This document shows, piece after piece, positions 24,170 through 37,500 of a DNA stretch of 64,000 nt. The notes under the pieces are model-generated. The model saw only the letters and a program-made list of their open reading frames with translations. It did not search any database and was not told where the DNA came from. Positions within the stretch are counted from its first letter, which is position 1, and every line of letters begins with the position of its first letter. The position numbers were made by a program, and so were the translations under genes. The DNA lies in the NCBI GenBank assembly GCA_034620365.1, contig JAQGEQ010000277.1:1-64000 (forward strand), written 5' to 3'. This stretch comes from Pegea sp. RAD2-039 (taxonomy: Eukaryota; Chordata; Thaliacea; Salpida; Salpidae).

Positions 24170-25110
24170 ATACATTGTTTAATTTAAATAGCTTTTACCT
24201 TCTGAAGAGGCTTCTCCAGTAAACACTTTTGTGAAACAGCCGAGATTTCAGATACTCCATAATTGGACTAGGTCCTATTATTTGGTGATCATCATTTAAT
24301 CGCGACCTCTTTTATTAGTGGTGTTCTTCTAATTTAATTAAATTTAATTAATTATATTTAATTATCTTAAACCAGAAGTGGTTTTCACGCGTAAATTAAT
24401 TTGTTACAAAATCAACTTGCGTTTGTAGCCGAGAAAGGCCCATTCTTGAAGGTGCTCCCTGGAAGCTATAGTCTGCAAAATTTTCTGAGCTTTCCCAGCC
24501 ACAACTTTTATTATAAAGTTAGCTCTATATTATTTTATTTACAGAAATAAAAATAAAAGAAATTAAAAAATGTAAACAATTTAAACAATTTTAAAACTAG
24601 AAAAACATTGTAGGAAAATTTTTCAAAATAGAAACCTAACAAGTTCCGAGTACTATCACATTTTGTCTTAATAAATACATCACAAGATAGCAATTAATTT
24701 AAATTTACTAGACACAAAAGGTTTACAACATTAATGATTCTGTATCGTTTCTATTTACGTCTTTGAATATTCTAGGACTAATTATTACAATAATCAGATA
24801 AAACTGATGCAAACACAAAAATAGAATGGTGAAATCATATTCAGAACTAAACATATAATTGCCATTAAAAATTATAACTAACTGCAACGATCTGATTTCT
24901 CTCTATTTAGAAACTTTGTCCATCAGGCGATACTCTACTAGGCAAGCTGTTCTAGACTTAATTTTTGCTGAAGAAAACTTTTCAGAAATCTCTGAAACTG
25001 CGGTGTCATTTATACTGAACCACTTATTTTGTACTTTTATCTCCGCAATATAAAGACAAGTGTGTGCTTTACATTGAGTTAACGAAAATGGTACAATGAT
25101 CCACTTCCAA
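24170..25110 (-). pseudogene. Ubiquitin-specific protease C-terminal fragment, copy 2
   Basis: Direct-orientation duplicate of 9,055-9,895. The exon at 24,903-25,110 reads IVPFSLTQCKAHTCLYIAEI, then KVQNKWFSINDTAVSEISE, ending TACLVEYRLMDKVSK and TAG. The frame is open, unlike copy 1. However, the catalytic GHY motif is replaced by CLY, so the general-base His is missing and this product could not be an active protease. The second conserved exon (24,395-24,500; RMGLSRLQTQVDFVT) has a TAA that copy 1 lacks. Each copy is thus broken in a different place. Confidence 0.75.
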
Positions 25111-25324
25111 ATTTTTTTCTGTAAAAAAAACATTAATATAATTTGTTTTAGTATCAAAATTATATATAGGGAATTAGAGAAAACAACTAAATAAAATAAA
25201 AATACAAAAAGGTGAAGGATTGAAAACACAAATACGTTTTTCAGTTGTTAAACTGATATATAAACAATAAAATAAAAATTCTTTTAGTTAATTAAGTAAT
25301 AATGAAATCATTCTAAAATAGATT

Positions 25325-25425
25325 GACTAAAAGTGGCATAATTGAATCGAAAACAACCTTGCTATTTGATATATTTGCCATTTTGATGCAATTAATAAGT
25401 TTAGAAACTATACCAACTGTTGATG
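25325..25425 (-). pseudogene. Kelch first-exon remnant
   Basis: The minus strand reads VSKLINCIKMANISNSKVVF then DSIMP, matching exon 1 of Kelch copies B, C and F (SKLINCIKMV ... SKFVLDLIMPP). The GATGATAAAAG end with its donor is missing and no other exon is nearby. It adds another breakpoint within the spacer of inverted repeat 2. Confidence 0.7.
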
Positions 25426-25629
25426 AAACTACCTGATATCTGATTTATTAAATAAGTTGAAAATTAGAAAACAATAGGATATTGATTATTTGAAATAACA
25501 TTTACAAAAAAACAAGATAGGATAGTTTAGTACAATCACAACATTCTTTAATATAAAACGACAAATCATAAAATTGTCTACGCATGTTATGTTAGTACTA
25601 AGCTATGTATGACTTTTAAATATATAGGA

Positions 25630-27170
25630 CACACAACACCCTTGAAACCCTCCAAAAAAGCATTAACTAAAAAAAATTAACAGTAATCTCATCATTAGAT
25701 TTAGAAGGTGGTAGGTAGGTACATCTAATACGAGAAAGTGTGGACTTTGAGAGAAGAAAATCATAAGCGATGATCTCAAACTCTGAAAAATTAAAGGGAT
25801 CGATCTAAATTCTAGAGATCATGGATACAATCGATGTTATGTAAACTAAGCACAAACCGCCGCCTCTATCATACGGTACATCACAACGCAAACCACAAAA
25901 AAGATTACCGTCAACCAGAAAAACAAATCAGGATAAAACAGTTCAACCAAGCTTCAGTAATAAAAACAAATTTGAAATCCTGATAATGCAAAAGAGCTTT
26001 TAATTGAAAATTTTTTTAATAATCGACCGTGCGTTGAAAAACATACCTAATGTGATAGAAGAATTATCTTTTTGATGCTTGTGAGACTTGATGATGGACT
26101 TCTGTAAGTTGATATTTTGGGTATTAATAATTGTGTCCGGAGTGAGTTTAAAAAAAGAACATGTCGGTCCAGTGGTTGTTTTCCACTTTCGTTTTTTGAT
26201 ATAACTTTGACAATTCTCAAGGCCCATGGTAGACCTCAAACTTTGTATTTGAAATCAGTTGGTTGTTCCTTCTGATTTTGGTTATACGCCTCCTTTTGAA
26301 GACGCTTATTTTCTAAGCGATCAACTTCACACATATCATGTGCTACTCTAATGCGCTCGAATATTTGTCAAGCCTTAGCTTATAATGCTTTTCTTCCAAT
26401 TTACTTGAAAGGACACTTTCAACGGTTTTTGATGATCTGAGCTATTTACTCCAATTCTAGTCATTTATACCTTTGTAACGTCCACAAAATCAAGTCTTTG
26501 AGAGCACATTTGATTAAAAACTTACTGTCATCATCTTTATCAGTCTCAGAGACATGAAAGATGATCACATTGTTTTCTATCTCCTCACGGTCTAAATTTC
26601 TCCATTTTTCTGTCCTCATGGTCTACAGTGAGTTTTTTGTGCTTGTCGGTGACCTTCTGGCAAGAAGCTGCACCATGTTAGCATTTATGTCGGAACCGAG
26701 ATCACCGACCACCGAGGCCTATGTGACTTGTTTCTTTGAAGAGTCATCTAGTTCGTCCATTGACTTAGACAAACTAGAAATTTTCTCATCGATCTTGGCA
26801 ACATCTTTGCCAATTTATGATTTAAATTTGGTTAATTCAGCAGCTACCGATTTTCTGATGTCGGATAATAGGTTTTGATTAGAATTAGATAAGGGAGCAG
26901 TAGTGTCCATAGTTCTACATTTAATGCAGAACCATTTAAATCCCAATTGCTTTTTCTGGCTAGTATCAAATCTATCGTACATTTTTTGCTCACATCACTA
27001 CAAGTGCGGAAAAACAGGAGAGGCATTTGATGAATTCTGTTGCCGGATCTTCACCAGAGCAAATTTTATTGAGAAATTGGAATTGCCATTTCAAGCTTGT
27101 TTTGATGAAATCGCTTTATGAGGATTTTTCTTTATACTCGATCATAAGGTTTTGGCAGTGTTATGTGTAT
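25630..27170 (-). mobile_element. Non-LTR retrotransposon copy R4
   Basis: Minus-strand fragment. The zinc-finger region of ORF1 lies near 27,000-27,120 (Cys residues partly lost). The coiled-coil region lies near 26,700-26,880, and the conserved C-terminal ORF1 block near 26,230-26,600. The endonuclease start (LGMFFNARSIIKKIF) is at 26,000-26,060, and a decayed TETWLKP region lies near 25,900. Several frameshifts and a local duplication of a CTCACGGTCTAAA-like block occur near 26,580-26,630. The part from 26,226 up mirrors R3. The part below it lies in the spacer. Confidence 0.82.
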
Positions 27171-30100
27171 CCAACATAATTTTTTTAAAAGATTTTTACT
27201 GTCGCCAACCACAATTTATAGTATATATATAATATAAAAGTCACTTATTAAAAGTAAATTTATCATAATTTATAAGTATTTATTCAAATAGAATATCATC
27301 TATAGCTTTGTTCAAACAGAAGTAAACCATTAACCAGAATGTTAATTTAATGCCCACCAATTTGTATCCACAAAAAAATAAATATATATACTAAATTTAA
27401 TCTTAAATATAATTTGGTGTTAAAGTTCTGTAATGTAAAACCTGAATACAATTTTTCAAAAAAGTGTTTTGTTAATGTTTTACACAAAATTTATATATAA
27501 TTAATAAAATTAACTTCAAAATTATAATATGAAGCCTTTCATAAAAATCACATTCGAAATTGTACATATCTTAATTGAATGATTATCCTTATTATTCATC
27601 TAATATTATATGGAATGATTTTAAAGTATCTATTATGTTAGCATGCTACAAACAAATAAAAGGTTATCTACATTATACTTCCACCTAATATTTAAACATT
27701 TATATTGGAAAAGCTAAAACTTAATAGTATTACAAAGATTCCAGCAATTGAAATTAAATTGACTATAATTTTTTGATCACCAATAATTTATGAAGTAAAA
27801 TATACTCTGATTGAAAGCAAGATTATTAATTATTAATTAAGAGAAAGAAAATTACTTACAAATAATCATTTAATAAATAAATTTATCTTGGCAGGTTATT
27901 TTGTATATATATATATTAAATCTCTAGGGGATGTAGAAATATTAAATCAATTTTAAATTCTAATAGCCTTTAATATTATTTGTTTTTTAGACTCTTATTA
28001 AGTATTAACTTATATTTATTTAAAAATTAATTTTTACAAATTTTAAGAATGACAAAAAGTATCAACTATGATTTTTAAGTGTAAATTTTTTTATATAAAC
28101 TTATTCTGCTCTTTGTTTAATATATACATGTGATATCTCTGATAAAATTTGAATAAGACTAATATAAATGTTATTTACATAAAATTTTTTCACTGTCATT
28201 ATTTTCATTCTTGTGTTTATATTAAGATCTTTCCCATTTCGCACTAACAAAATATATGCAAACAAAATGTTAGTTTAAATCTAGCTGTTTCACTAGTATA
28301 AACTTTGTGTGAACGGTTATGGTTATATTTGAAAATAACAGAAAATACTAAACAGATTATTATTGAAGTTTCGAAACTGTTTACAAAAATAAAACAATAA
28401 ATTAAAAACAAATAGATCGCTCAATGACAATGGATAATAGGCAAGCTAATTTTTATCACCAATTATTTTAGAGTATTCCAGTTAAACATTATTTAAACTT
28501 TTTATTCAAATTTATAAGGTTCAATTTTATTTCTCCTTATTTTCTTTTGCTCTCTTCATCACTAAAACACCTAGGAATGCTCATTAGTTTGGCTGAAAGA
28601 ATTTCGTAAAACGTCAATTTTTTCACTTTGTGTTCTTAAAGGTAATTCCTCATCAACCATTCTTTTAGTGTCGCAATAACTACAAACTTTTTAAATCTAT
28701 GAACACATTATTTATATATTCTGTTTTTTACTATTAACTTTTTTACCTAAACAATTTAATTTTGTTTAAAAAAACTAATGATATAATTTTAGTAGAAAGA
28801 TTTTATACTTCTGTTGGTGACTAGAGAACTTTTCGATTTAGATTTATTTTTCAAATATAAACATTTTGGCTAATATTTTTCTAACCTTATAATCGAAAAA
28901 ACAATGCTCTTCGGTTCCATCTATGTTGACTATTGTTGCTATCGGTTCTAGGACGGTTTTGAGTGTTCAATATTTTACATAGTGCAGCTTTACATAAAAT
29001 AAAGTCCAACCAGAGATTTCTTAATTTTTTAAAATAATTTATTTGTGAATTAATTTTTAACTTTCTTTTAAATTAATCATTTAAGTTTTAGATGGCTTAA
29101 CAGATGATTTTTCTTGATGATTTTTATTTGTTTATAAAACCTATAATGTTTTTTACTTTTGAGCTTATGACATATTACATCATATTTATTTTTCTTAAAA
29201 AAAATGAGTGTTTTATTTAATATTTTTTAAACTCTTTTGAATATAAATCAGAAATTATTTATTTGTTCTGTGTTAAGTTTTGTTTTTGTATCATTTTTTA
29301 GATTTATGTATTAATATTATTATCATATGTTTATTTGTTAGTATACTTAATCATTAATTTTCATTTTTTTTCAACTATAGAAAACTGCTTTACAATTCAA
29401 TAAATACTTTTAAAGTTAACTTCTTAATATTTGAATAAAATTAATCATCACAAGATGATTAGTTTTTTATTCAAAAAATCTTTTAATGTTTAGCTTTTGC
29501 TTTATAGTTATTAAATTTAGTTAAACTTTTTATTTGATTTTCATTTTCTATTTTCTTATAAAATATCATTTTCTATAACTTTTGTAATTAATATAAAAAT
29601 ATTTGAATGGTTTAACTTAGATTATTAAATAAAAAATTTTTTTATATCTAAATAGTGTATATGTTATAAGATAATAAGTTTTGTTGAATGTTGTATAAAT
29701 CTTAGTTTATTTTATATATATATTTATTTGATCTTTAATTTTATTTAATAGTAATTAAGTTTTTACTTCCTTCAAGTAATTGTGTTCTCTATTAGCAAAT
29801 AAAAAGGTTTTTGTGTTACTTCAATTTTAAGTAAATTTGATTTAAGAAATTTTCTCTTGTTCATATATTAAAGAATTCTTAAATATTGATTTAGATACTC
29901 TTGGAGATATTCTGTAAATATCACAGTAATTTTAACTACATAAGCCAGAGAACAGGTTTTTTATACTAAATTATAATTGTTTTTAAGTTTAATTTATGTT
30001 TATGGTTGTAAATTGTAAATCTACTACTAATTTCTTTATGTAAACTAAAATAATCGTTTTTTTTATAAAAGATCTCTTTCTAAAACTTTTGTTTTTTTAT

Positions 30101-30269
30101 AATTGCTGTCTTAACTTTATATAAATATGGATTCTATATTTATTATATTCTATAATAGTAATTATATATAATTCTAAATATGTTGACAGATTCATTAAAA
30201 TTAATTGTTTACGAACCTTTCACTAATTGTTTTGTTTATCAAAAAGTTTCAAAAAGGAATTTTAAAAGT
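27171..30269. other. Non-coding upstream region of Kelch C
   Basis: Mirror of 18,214-21,240. No gene is assigned. It retains the same conserved blocks (28,790-29,010 and 28,540-28,680), and one copy of the four-arm short repeat lies at 28,235-28,300. Long T-rich runs dominate elsewhere. Confidence 0.5.
28235..28300 (-). repeat. Short repeat shared by four inverted-repeat arms (copy 3)
   Basis: Contains CCCATTTCGCACTA and GTTTAAATCTAGCTGTTTC, with a ~10-bp insertion between them relative to the copy at 13,386. Confidence 0.5.
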
Positions 30270-33230
30270 ATGACTCTACTTGATAATATTTTGTATAACT
30301 TGAGTAAAAAGTATGATGTAGTTTCTAAACTTATTAATTGCATCAAAATGGTACATACATCATATAGCAAATTTGTTTTAGATTTAATTATGCCACCTTC
30401 AGATGATAAAAGGTTAGTTGAATTTTGTGTCTTCACCTATCATTGTTTTCGAAATAAATTTAATTATAATCACTTATAATATAAAATAAGAATAATTTTA
30501 CAAATTATTTATGTTTCTTCTAGAAACATATTAATAATTAAAGTCTTGTTGGCTTTAACTTTGTTTTATTATATTTTTATCTGTTTGAGAGTGATTTTAG
30601 TGTTAAACAATTAGTTAGCAGTAATTTAACTGTTATCCCTATTTATCATTTTAACAACTGAAAAAAGTATATGTGTTCTCACATACTTACTTTTTGTATT
30701 TTTTTCTTATTTATTTGTTTTTTCTAATTCCTTATTTGTGATTTTGATGCTAAAATTGATTTCGTTTTTGGGTTTCTAGGGATGAATTTTTAGAAGTGGA
30801 TAATTGTACCAATCTTCGGCAACTCAATCTAAATGACTATTCGGAAACCTCTCAGACCTGTGTTGTTATCATGAAAGTGAAAATGGAAAGCTTGGAAAGA
30901 AGTTTCAAATGTAACAAAGAAGTATTAGCTGCTGCTTCACCTTATTTTGAAGCTATGTTTCATGGTGAGTTCGATTCAAGATGTAAAATAACTGAATAAA
31001 TAAACACAAAAACTATTTGAATTTATTAAGGTAGATTTAAAGAAGCACATTCTGTAGAAGTTACCATATATGAGGTAGACCCAAATGTTTTCTCTAATCT
31101 TCTAGACTATATTTACACAAAAGAAATACTAATAAATGAAGAAAATGTTGAGAAACTCATAATCGCAGATTCCATGTTTCAAATAAATGGTTTAGAGAAG
31201 TTATGTAGCAAGTAAGCTAGCTTTATAAAGTGGTTTCTTTCGAAAGTTTTTCTAAACTTTATCAATTATAGTTTTTTGGAAAGTCAAATAGAGATTAACC
31301 AATGCTTCGAATTTGCAACATTTGCTGAGAATTATGGATTTTTGGAGCTTTCAACAAAAATAGAAAAATTTATTGGAAAAAACTTTATAGAAGTAAGAAA
31401 ATAGAGAAATGTTATTTTCTTGGCTAAAACATTTTAAGTTGAAAGATTTTTTCTACTTCAACAAACTTAAATATTTATGAAATATTTACTTGCTTCGTTA
31501 TTTCTACTGATTTTGTTCTTTTCATATTTAATAAGAAAAAGTTTTTGATTGATCTCATGATATTTACCAGATTTCACAAACTGAAGAATTCAAATTACAA
31601 AATGAGTCTGTAATTTCTAAAATAATTTCTAAAGATGAGCTTCATGTGGTTTGTGAATCCCAAGTATTCAATGCTCTTCTTGAGTGGATCAAATATGATT
31701 TATCTTCAAGACAAAACTGCTTAAATAATTTAATTAAAAAAGTAAGTATCTAGAAACTATAAAGTTGTAGACTTTTTAACATAAAATTGTAATTTCTCTA
31801 GGTACGATGCCATTTGATAAAACCAAAATTCATTTCGATAAAATTAGAAAGTTGTGAAATAATTAAATCTACTTGTTATGAATATCTCAGCAAAGTCCTG
31901 GAAGACCTTAAAGCTTTTATCCGAATTGAAAGTAAGCCAAGACAACTTGATATTCGGCAGGTAAGATTATTTTATTAAATACTTTTCATTTCAACAGCTG
32001 ACATATGACATCACAGGTGATCTACATAGTAGGTGAATTAGATAGATCCGCTGATAAAACATTAAAAAGCGTAAACTTTCGTTTGTCTGAAACGGATGTT
32101 TGGTTTAAATTTCCAAAGCTGTGTCTTTCAAATCCATCAAGTTCAGTTGTCATCAACGGTTTCATTTATATGTTAAGGACGAATGGTGGTATGGAAAGGT
32201 TAGAGGCGTGAAACAAATGATGACATCATCATTGCAAACTAAAGATGACGTCGTTACATTTCTAGATACGACCCAATTTCAAATGAGTGGAAGAAGTGCA
32301 AAAGTTTAGACGATGAATTGTGTAAGCCATCAATGCAAAGCATAGACAATGATTTGTATGTTGTTGAAACTTTTGATGATGGCAAAAGATTGATGAAGTG
32401 AGTGATGAAATAAAATTTCAACCAAAACTCCTTTTATCAAAAACTATTATGTTATTTGCAGATACGATCCCATTACTGATGAATGGACTGAAAGAGCTTC
32501 ACTAAATAGACGTCGTGACTATTTCGGTTGTGCTGTCTTTAATCGGAAGTTGTATGTTGTCGGTGGTGGTGAAGAATTTGGTGATTCAGTTGCTCGTGTG
32601 GACAAGTATGATTCACTAACCAATACATGGACTTTTTCAAAATCAATGTTGACACCTCGATGGGCACCAGGTATTTGCTGATGACAACACGATAATGCTT
32701 TGATCTTATGATGATAACTAATTCTGAAATCATTAAAGCTGTAGTCACACTTGGCAACTATATTTACGCCATTGGTGGTTGGAATGAGGACGAATTAAAG
32801 TCTGTTGAGAGATACGATGTCTTTAATGATAGTTGGGACTTCGTAGCAAGTATGAAATATGGAAGAGTATGCCCAAAATCTGTTGTCCTTAATACGAAGA
32901 TTTATGTTTTTGGTAAAACTTTTCTTCTGTTTCGAATTGGAAAACTTTCCAATCAGAATTTTTTTTTTAATTTCAGTATAAAATTTCAGTAAAATAATAA
33001 TATTTTAACCAAAGTTTCTTTATTTTTACAATATTTGAAAAGTTGTGATGAGCATTTTGATTGTTTCAGGAGGTATATCCGGAGATGATTTGGGTGTTGA
33101 AGCTGTTGAGTGTTACAATGAAGTAACAAACGAATGGAAAGAAGTTGCAAAAACTAATGAATGGATTGATGAAGTCATAGTCAGCTATCAACCATGTGTA
33201 CCTGACATATGTGTAAATTTCCCATTTTAA
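30270..33230 (+). CDS. BTB-BACK-Kelch protein, copy C, intact (11 exons)
   Basis: Joined exons: 30270-30412, 30780-30964, 31031-31211, 31272-31392, 31571-31741, 31802-31960, 32017-32198, 32266-32397, 32462-32670, 32745-32912 and 33070-33230. They total 1,812 nt, 603 residues plus TAA, all GT...AG, with no internal stop. An in-frame upstream ATG (30,180) would add 30 residues. I prefer 30,270 because the copy B start aligns there. BTB is at about residues 60-175 (CNKEVLAAASPYFEAMF), BACK about 178-320 (ESQVFNALLEWIKYD), and Kelch repeats 322-603 (YDPISNEW, LYVVGGGEEFGDSV, YAIGGWNEDE, ECYNEVTNEW). The family role is a CUL3 substrate adaptor. Oddity: the Asp of the usual CDV strand is Val here (TCVVIMKV), and the usual His before the VLAA helix is Asn, as in copy B. 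Intron 1 (367 nt) is the longest. Confidence 0.9.
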
Positions 33231-33559
33231 TAAAAACATTTTAGTAGTAGATTGTTGTGAAGCTTATTTTCTGTATAAAGTTGCTTTTGAGGTCGTGTTT
33301 ATTTTCAAAAAGATTAAGAATAAAATCAAAATGTTCTTTCATGAATATTTTCATGTTTTTTAGTTGTTGAAAAATTATAAAATATAAAAAAGTTTGTTAT
33401 AATTTAGAGATTTATTTTAATCATCAAATCAGATCTTTTTTGTTTTTACTTAATCAGAAATGAAAGTTCATTAAGTTTATTACAATTTTTTTTTCTTACA
33501 ATAAATAATTTCTGTATATCTAAAACATTTGTTAACTATCTAAGATTTAAATTAAAAGA

Positions 33560-33730
33560 GTAACCGTAAAGATTGAAGATCAGTTTTACAGAACTTTTTC
33601 TTTCTTGTATCTTTGACCACCTGACGTAGTTTTGTCAAAATCTCCACTCACACTTACTTCAGCGTCAAATTTTACTATCTTAATATCAACCTAATCAACA
33701 ATATAGTTGATATCTAAATTTATAAATTAA
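33560..33730 (-). other. Conserved coding-like segment convergent to Kelch C
   Basis: The minus strand reads DIKIVKFDAEVSVSGDF then DKTTSGGQRYKK, matching 6,115-6,240 (plus) downstream of Kelch A. The upstream sequence (33,735-33,900) is also shared, including KLKILYPRQT-like coding in copy A. Probably a decayed or partial exon of a gene convergent to Kelch. Not recognised. Confidence 0.4.
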
Positions 33731-34242
33731 AAGTTTCTTGTTTGCCTGGGATAAAAAATCTTGAGTTTGATGTTTTCAAACAAATTTTATAAAAGTCTTA
33801 TAAATTACAAAAAGTTACTATTTTTGGAAGTTTCTATCTAAGGTATTTACAAATTATACTACATTTTCGTTTCGATTGAAAAAAAATCCCTTAACTCAGT
33901 TACAAATATCATTTTTTTCTTATTTTCCATCATCATTAGTAAAAGACTTAGCTTAAGTTAATTTTATTAGAAAAAATCAACTAAAAAGCACCAACGAGTT
34001 TACCAAACAATAAATTTGTACATTCAGAATCAAAAAACCTTTCGTCAAAACAGCAATAGCATTAAACACGATAATTTATAGATTAACTTCAGTCTATTTA
34101 GGTGACCTACATTCAACTTTGATTTGCAGTACTTTCTGAAACTAAACTAAGTATAAAAGCTAAAGTCACGTTAACCAAATAATAAAGTAATGGAATAACG
34201 CTTACAATTAAGAGATTAAACTTTATATTATCTCAAGCAAAA

Positions 34243-34440
34243 ATGTGTGATGTTTCTGCCATAACAAGAATTCGATTAAAAAACAGATTACAAAAATTAA
34301 ACAATAAAGAGCTGATGAAATTTGATATATCAAACAGCAAAAGACATGATGACAAAAGCAAAAACTTTTCATATGTTCATGATAAACAGATTAAAGCAGA
34401 ATATTCATCACTGGTTGATTATGCTTTGTAAAAATTCTAA
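34243..34440 (+). CDS. Small charged ORF, uncertain
   Basis: ATG 34,243 in an A-rich context (AAAATG) opens 62 codons: MCDVSAITRIRLKNRLQKLN, Lys/Asn/Asp rich, ending at TGA/TAA near 34,429. A GTAAAA that could serve as a donor overlaps the end. A highly charged helical start of a multi-exon gene is possible, but no further exon is evident before the convergent poly(A) polymerase terminal exon at 34,502. Low confidence. Confidence 0.25.
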
Positions 34441-34501
34441 TTTAAATTTAAATCGAAAAATTGCTTATAGTCGAAAAGAGTATTTATGTAATCATCAAGC
34501 A

Positions 34502-37500
34502 TTAGAATTTCTTTTCTTTTTCATTATTCGTCGCTAGGTTATTGTTAAAAGTTATTTTTAGTCCATCATTACCAAAACAAGAGTTATTGAAGCGAGCTAA
34601 TTGATCAGGATAAGTCAGCACCGGATTATTCCTAGGTTTGATTTTCATCTTCTGTAAAATTTAACCAGAAGATTTTTAATCAATTATTTAAGAATAACTT
34701 GTTAATAACTTACAGAGTTTTGATGTCGTTTGCTTATAAAAACAGGTATCTGCTGACATTCAATTGCAGAAGTAGTAAAAGTTTTGCTAGTAGTTGTGTT
34801 TTGATTGGTTGATTGTAAAATGCGGTTTCTAATATCATCACCAGATTCATCATTGATTCGCTTTTGAGGACAGACTAGAGTGCGTCTCATTGATTTTAAA
34901 TCAAAGTTTCAAAATCTCGCCAAACGTTTTTCTCTTCGTTCTGAGTCAGTTAAGACCGAACTGGATCTTTTCAAGGAGTTGGTCTTCAAAGGAATTTTCG
35001 CTGCTCGAGCGCTGCTGGTATCTTCCAGCTTTTTCTCACTACAAATGTCGTGACTTAAACTTAAAAGTATCAACTGAAGTTGAAGGTTTGGACGATCCTT
35101 CAGTTTGTTGCTGTAAAAACAAAAGAAAATGTATTTTTGTATGTTTGTAATAAACTTACATTTTTAATCATCATTCTTAAATCTTGTTGATCTTCCAGAA
35201 TGAAACTCGGTAGATTATTAGAGTATGCAACGTTCACCTGTAAAGATTAATAAAAGTATTTAAATTATTTGTCAATAACGTTTAACTGAAATTTCTTTGT
35301 AAGAATATCATACTTCAATGTTTCCTGTATACAATTGTAAAGGTCGAACTTTTTCCAGAAGTGAACTTTCATACGCCTAAAAAAATTCAATTTTGTTTAG
35401 ATTTGATTATTAGCTTCGTTAACACGGCTCTTGTATAAGTACTTACTAAAATTTTAATTTCAATTTTTTCAGTAACTTGTTTGCAATCTAATCCTATGAT
35501 CCAACTACGAGTGAATAACTCATAAAAGTCATGACTATTACTTTTCCTAAAGTTCCATGTTACTAGAAGCATTTGATGGGTTACCGTAAAAGAACTTTTG
35601 GAACTGTTTAGTTTATAGGTTAGATAAACAATAGTGTTAAATCTTACTACCAATCTATAACTGAAACACAATATTTTTTAGTTGAAATAAAAGTACCATT
35701 CATAAGCAACCGTTTAAACTTTAAAGTACGTAATCATTGTGATACTTTTGTGATTTCAGTAAGTTTATTAGATAAAAAATGTTTTTTAGACACTTACTCT
35801 TTTTTTAACCAGATGATTTAGTAAAATAGTTTACATTTATATGAGCTTCTTGAACCATATCTTCATCGTCTAATGCTTCTACTAGCTTTCGAATACTAGC
35901 TTGAACCACGCCACTCCTAATCAAACCAAATCAATTCAGAAAAAAACGTTTGAAAATAATACTCAGTAAAAATACTAAGCTATGACATTAAGAAAGTAAA
36001 TTAATTACCATCTTTCAAAATCATCCTTACCAGCATGTGCACTTACAACTATAAATTTTTGAAATTCATCGAAAAAAGTCGCAGGTGCAAATAAATGCGA
36101 CCATGAACATTGATTTTTGGCACACTTCTTGAATAAGTTACAGCCTCTTAGAAACTCCTATAAGAGATAGTACTTGTTAAAAATTAAATTCAGCTCTGAT
36201 TAAAACATTTTACTCTAAAAATATTAACTGCACTTACACGTTTAATGACTCTCAATGCTGACCACGTTAAATTGTATGTTGAATTAGCTTTTGGATAAGT
36301 TGGAGTTATTACTGGCATACGGAGTTCTTTATCCTGTAATTTAAACCAGGGAGGAACTCGCTCATGAGATGGTGTTAATTCAGCAGGTCGAGGCCAATCC
36401 CTTTAATTTAGTTTTGGTTTGAGTTCAACAATAAGCAAATTAACAAACAGTATTTTTACCAGTAGTGAAACTTCCTGAAAAATTCACCAACAATTTCTTC
36501 TACTGTCTCTAAATTTGATTCTTTGCAAACTTAAGCGATTAGTAATGTCCAAGAAATACCTACGATATCCTAAGATCTTTCCATAGATACCTCTTCCTTA
36601 AAAACATACACGAAAGTAATTTAAAAGTTAGAAATTATAATAAAAACAAACTCAAATCTATCATAATATACTTCTCTTTTAGTCTTTTGTCGATAAAACT
36701 AAATAAATTTTTAAGCAGTGCATTATGCACTGGTTGTATAGACTAAGAAAACTAAAAGGTGGAAAGTATTTCATTAAAGTTGAGCGTTTGGTTAGGATTC
36801 GAAGAGTAGTTTATTAGGCAACTGGAAGTATTTCTATATTTCCTTGTCACATTCTTCAGATATCGATTTCTAGATGCCCGTTATTTACATTTGTATCAGA
36901 AAGTAGTTCGACATCAATTAATAAGCATGTCTTACAGCTTTATAATTTCAAATATTATCTGGTCTTTTGGCTTTAATTTCTTGGTCTGGATTTATTATAG
37001 TTACGCTTTGACATTCTAATTCTTAAAATAAGGCTCTAAGTTTGATTTAAGATTCTTATTTTACATTCTTGGAGCAATTTTCAATTTTAAGGAACATTTA
37101 AAAGTTTAATAAAATAAATAAATGATAATAAAAACATAGCAATTTTATGTTGCAAATCTTATAAATACTGACTTTTTGCCCAATACTTGATAGCTACAGT
37201 GGCTTGTAAAAACACTTGTTTGTTAGGAACATAAGCATGCAAAAAGTTTCGGATCCTTATGCCTCCTAAGCTTCGCAGGCAATAGTCATTCAATCCTCTC
37301 ACAACATCAAAACCATCTACATTTATGTGGTCAGTGACAATCTTTTCATTTAAGGAAGCCATTACACAATCCACCTGAATCATAATATAAAATTTAAAAA
37401 ACAAGTAAATATATTAAAAGTAAAAAAAAAAATAGTTCTACCTCAATACCATCAAAAGTGAGCTTGATAATAGGTACATAGATATTAGAAATGACCTGTA

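Larger units (their letters stand above)
26226..33420 (-). repeat. Inverted repeat 2, right arm
   Basis: Reverse-complement partner of about 15,110-22,112 (anchors listed there). It contains retroelement R4, the mirrored non-coding region and Kelch gene C with its 3' flank. Indels of tens of bases and many substitutions separate the arms, so this duplication looks older than inverted repeat 1. Confidence 0.9.

Noticed and set aside
15110..33420. Giant DNA transposon or Maverick/Polinton with long terminal inverted repeats
   Set aside because: The inverted arms contain ordinary host genes. I see no integrase, transposase, family-B polymerase or packaging genes in the spacer. Segmental inverted duplication fits better.
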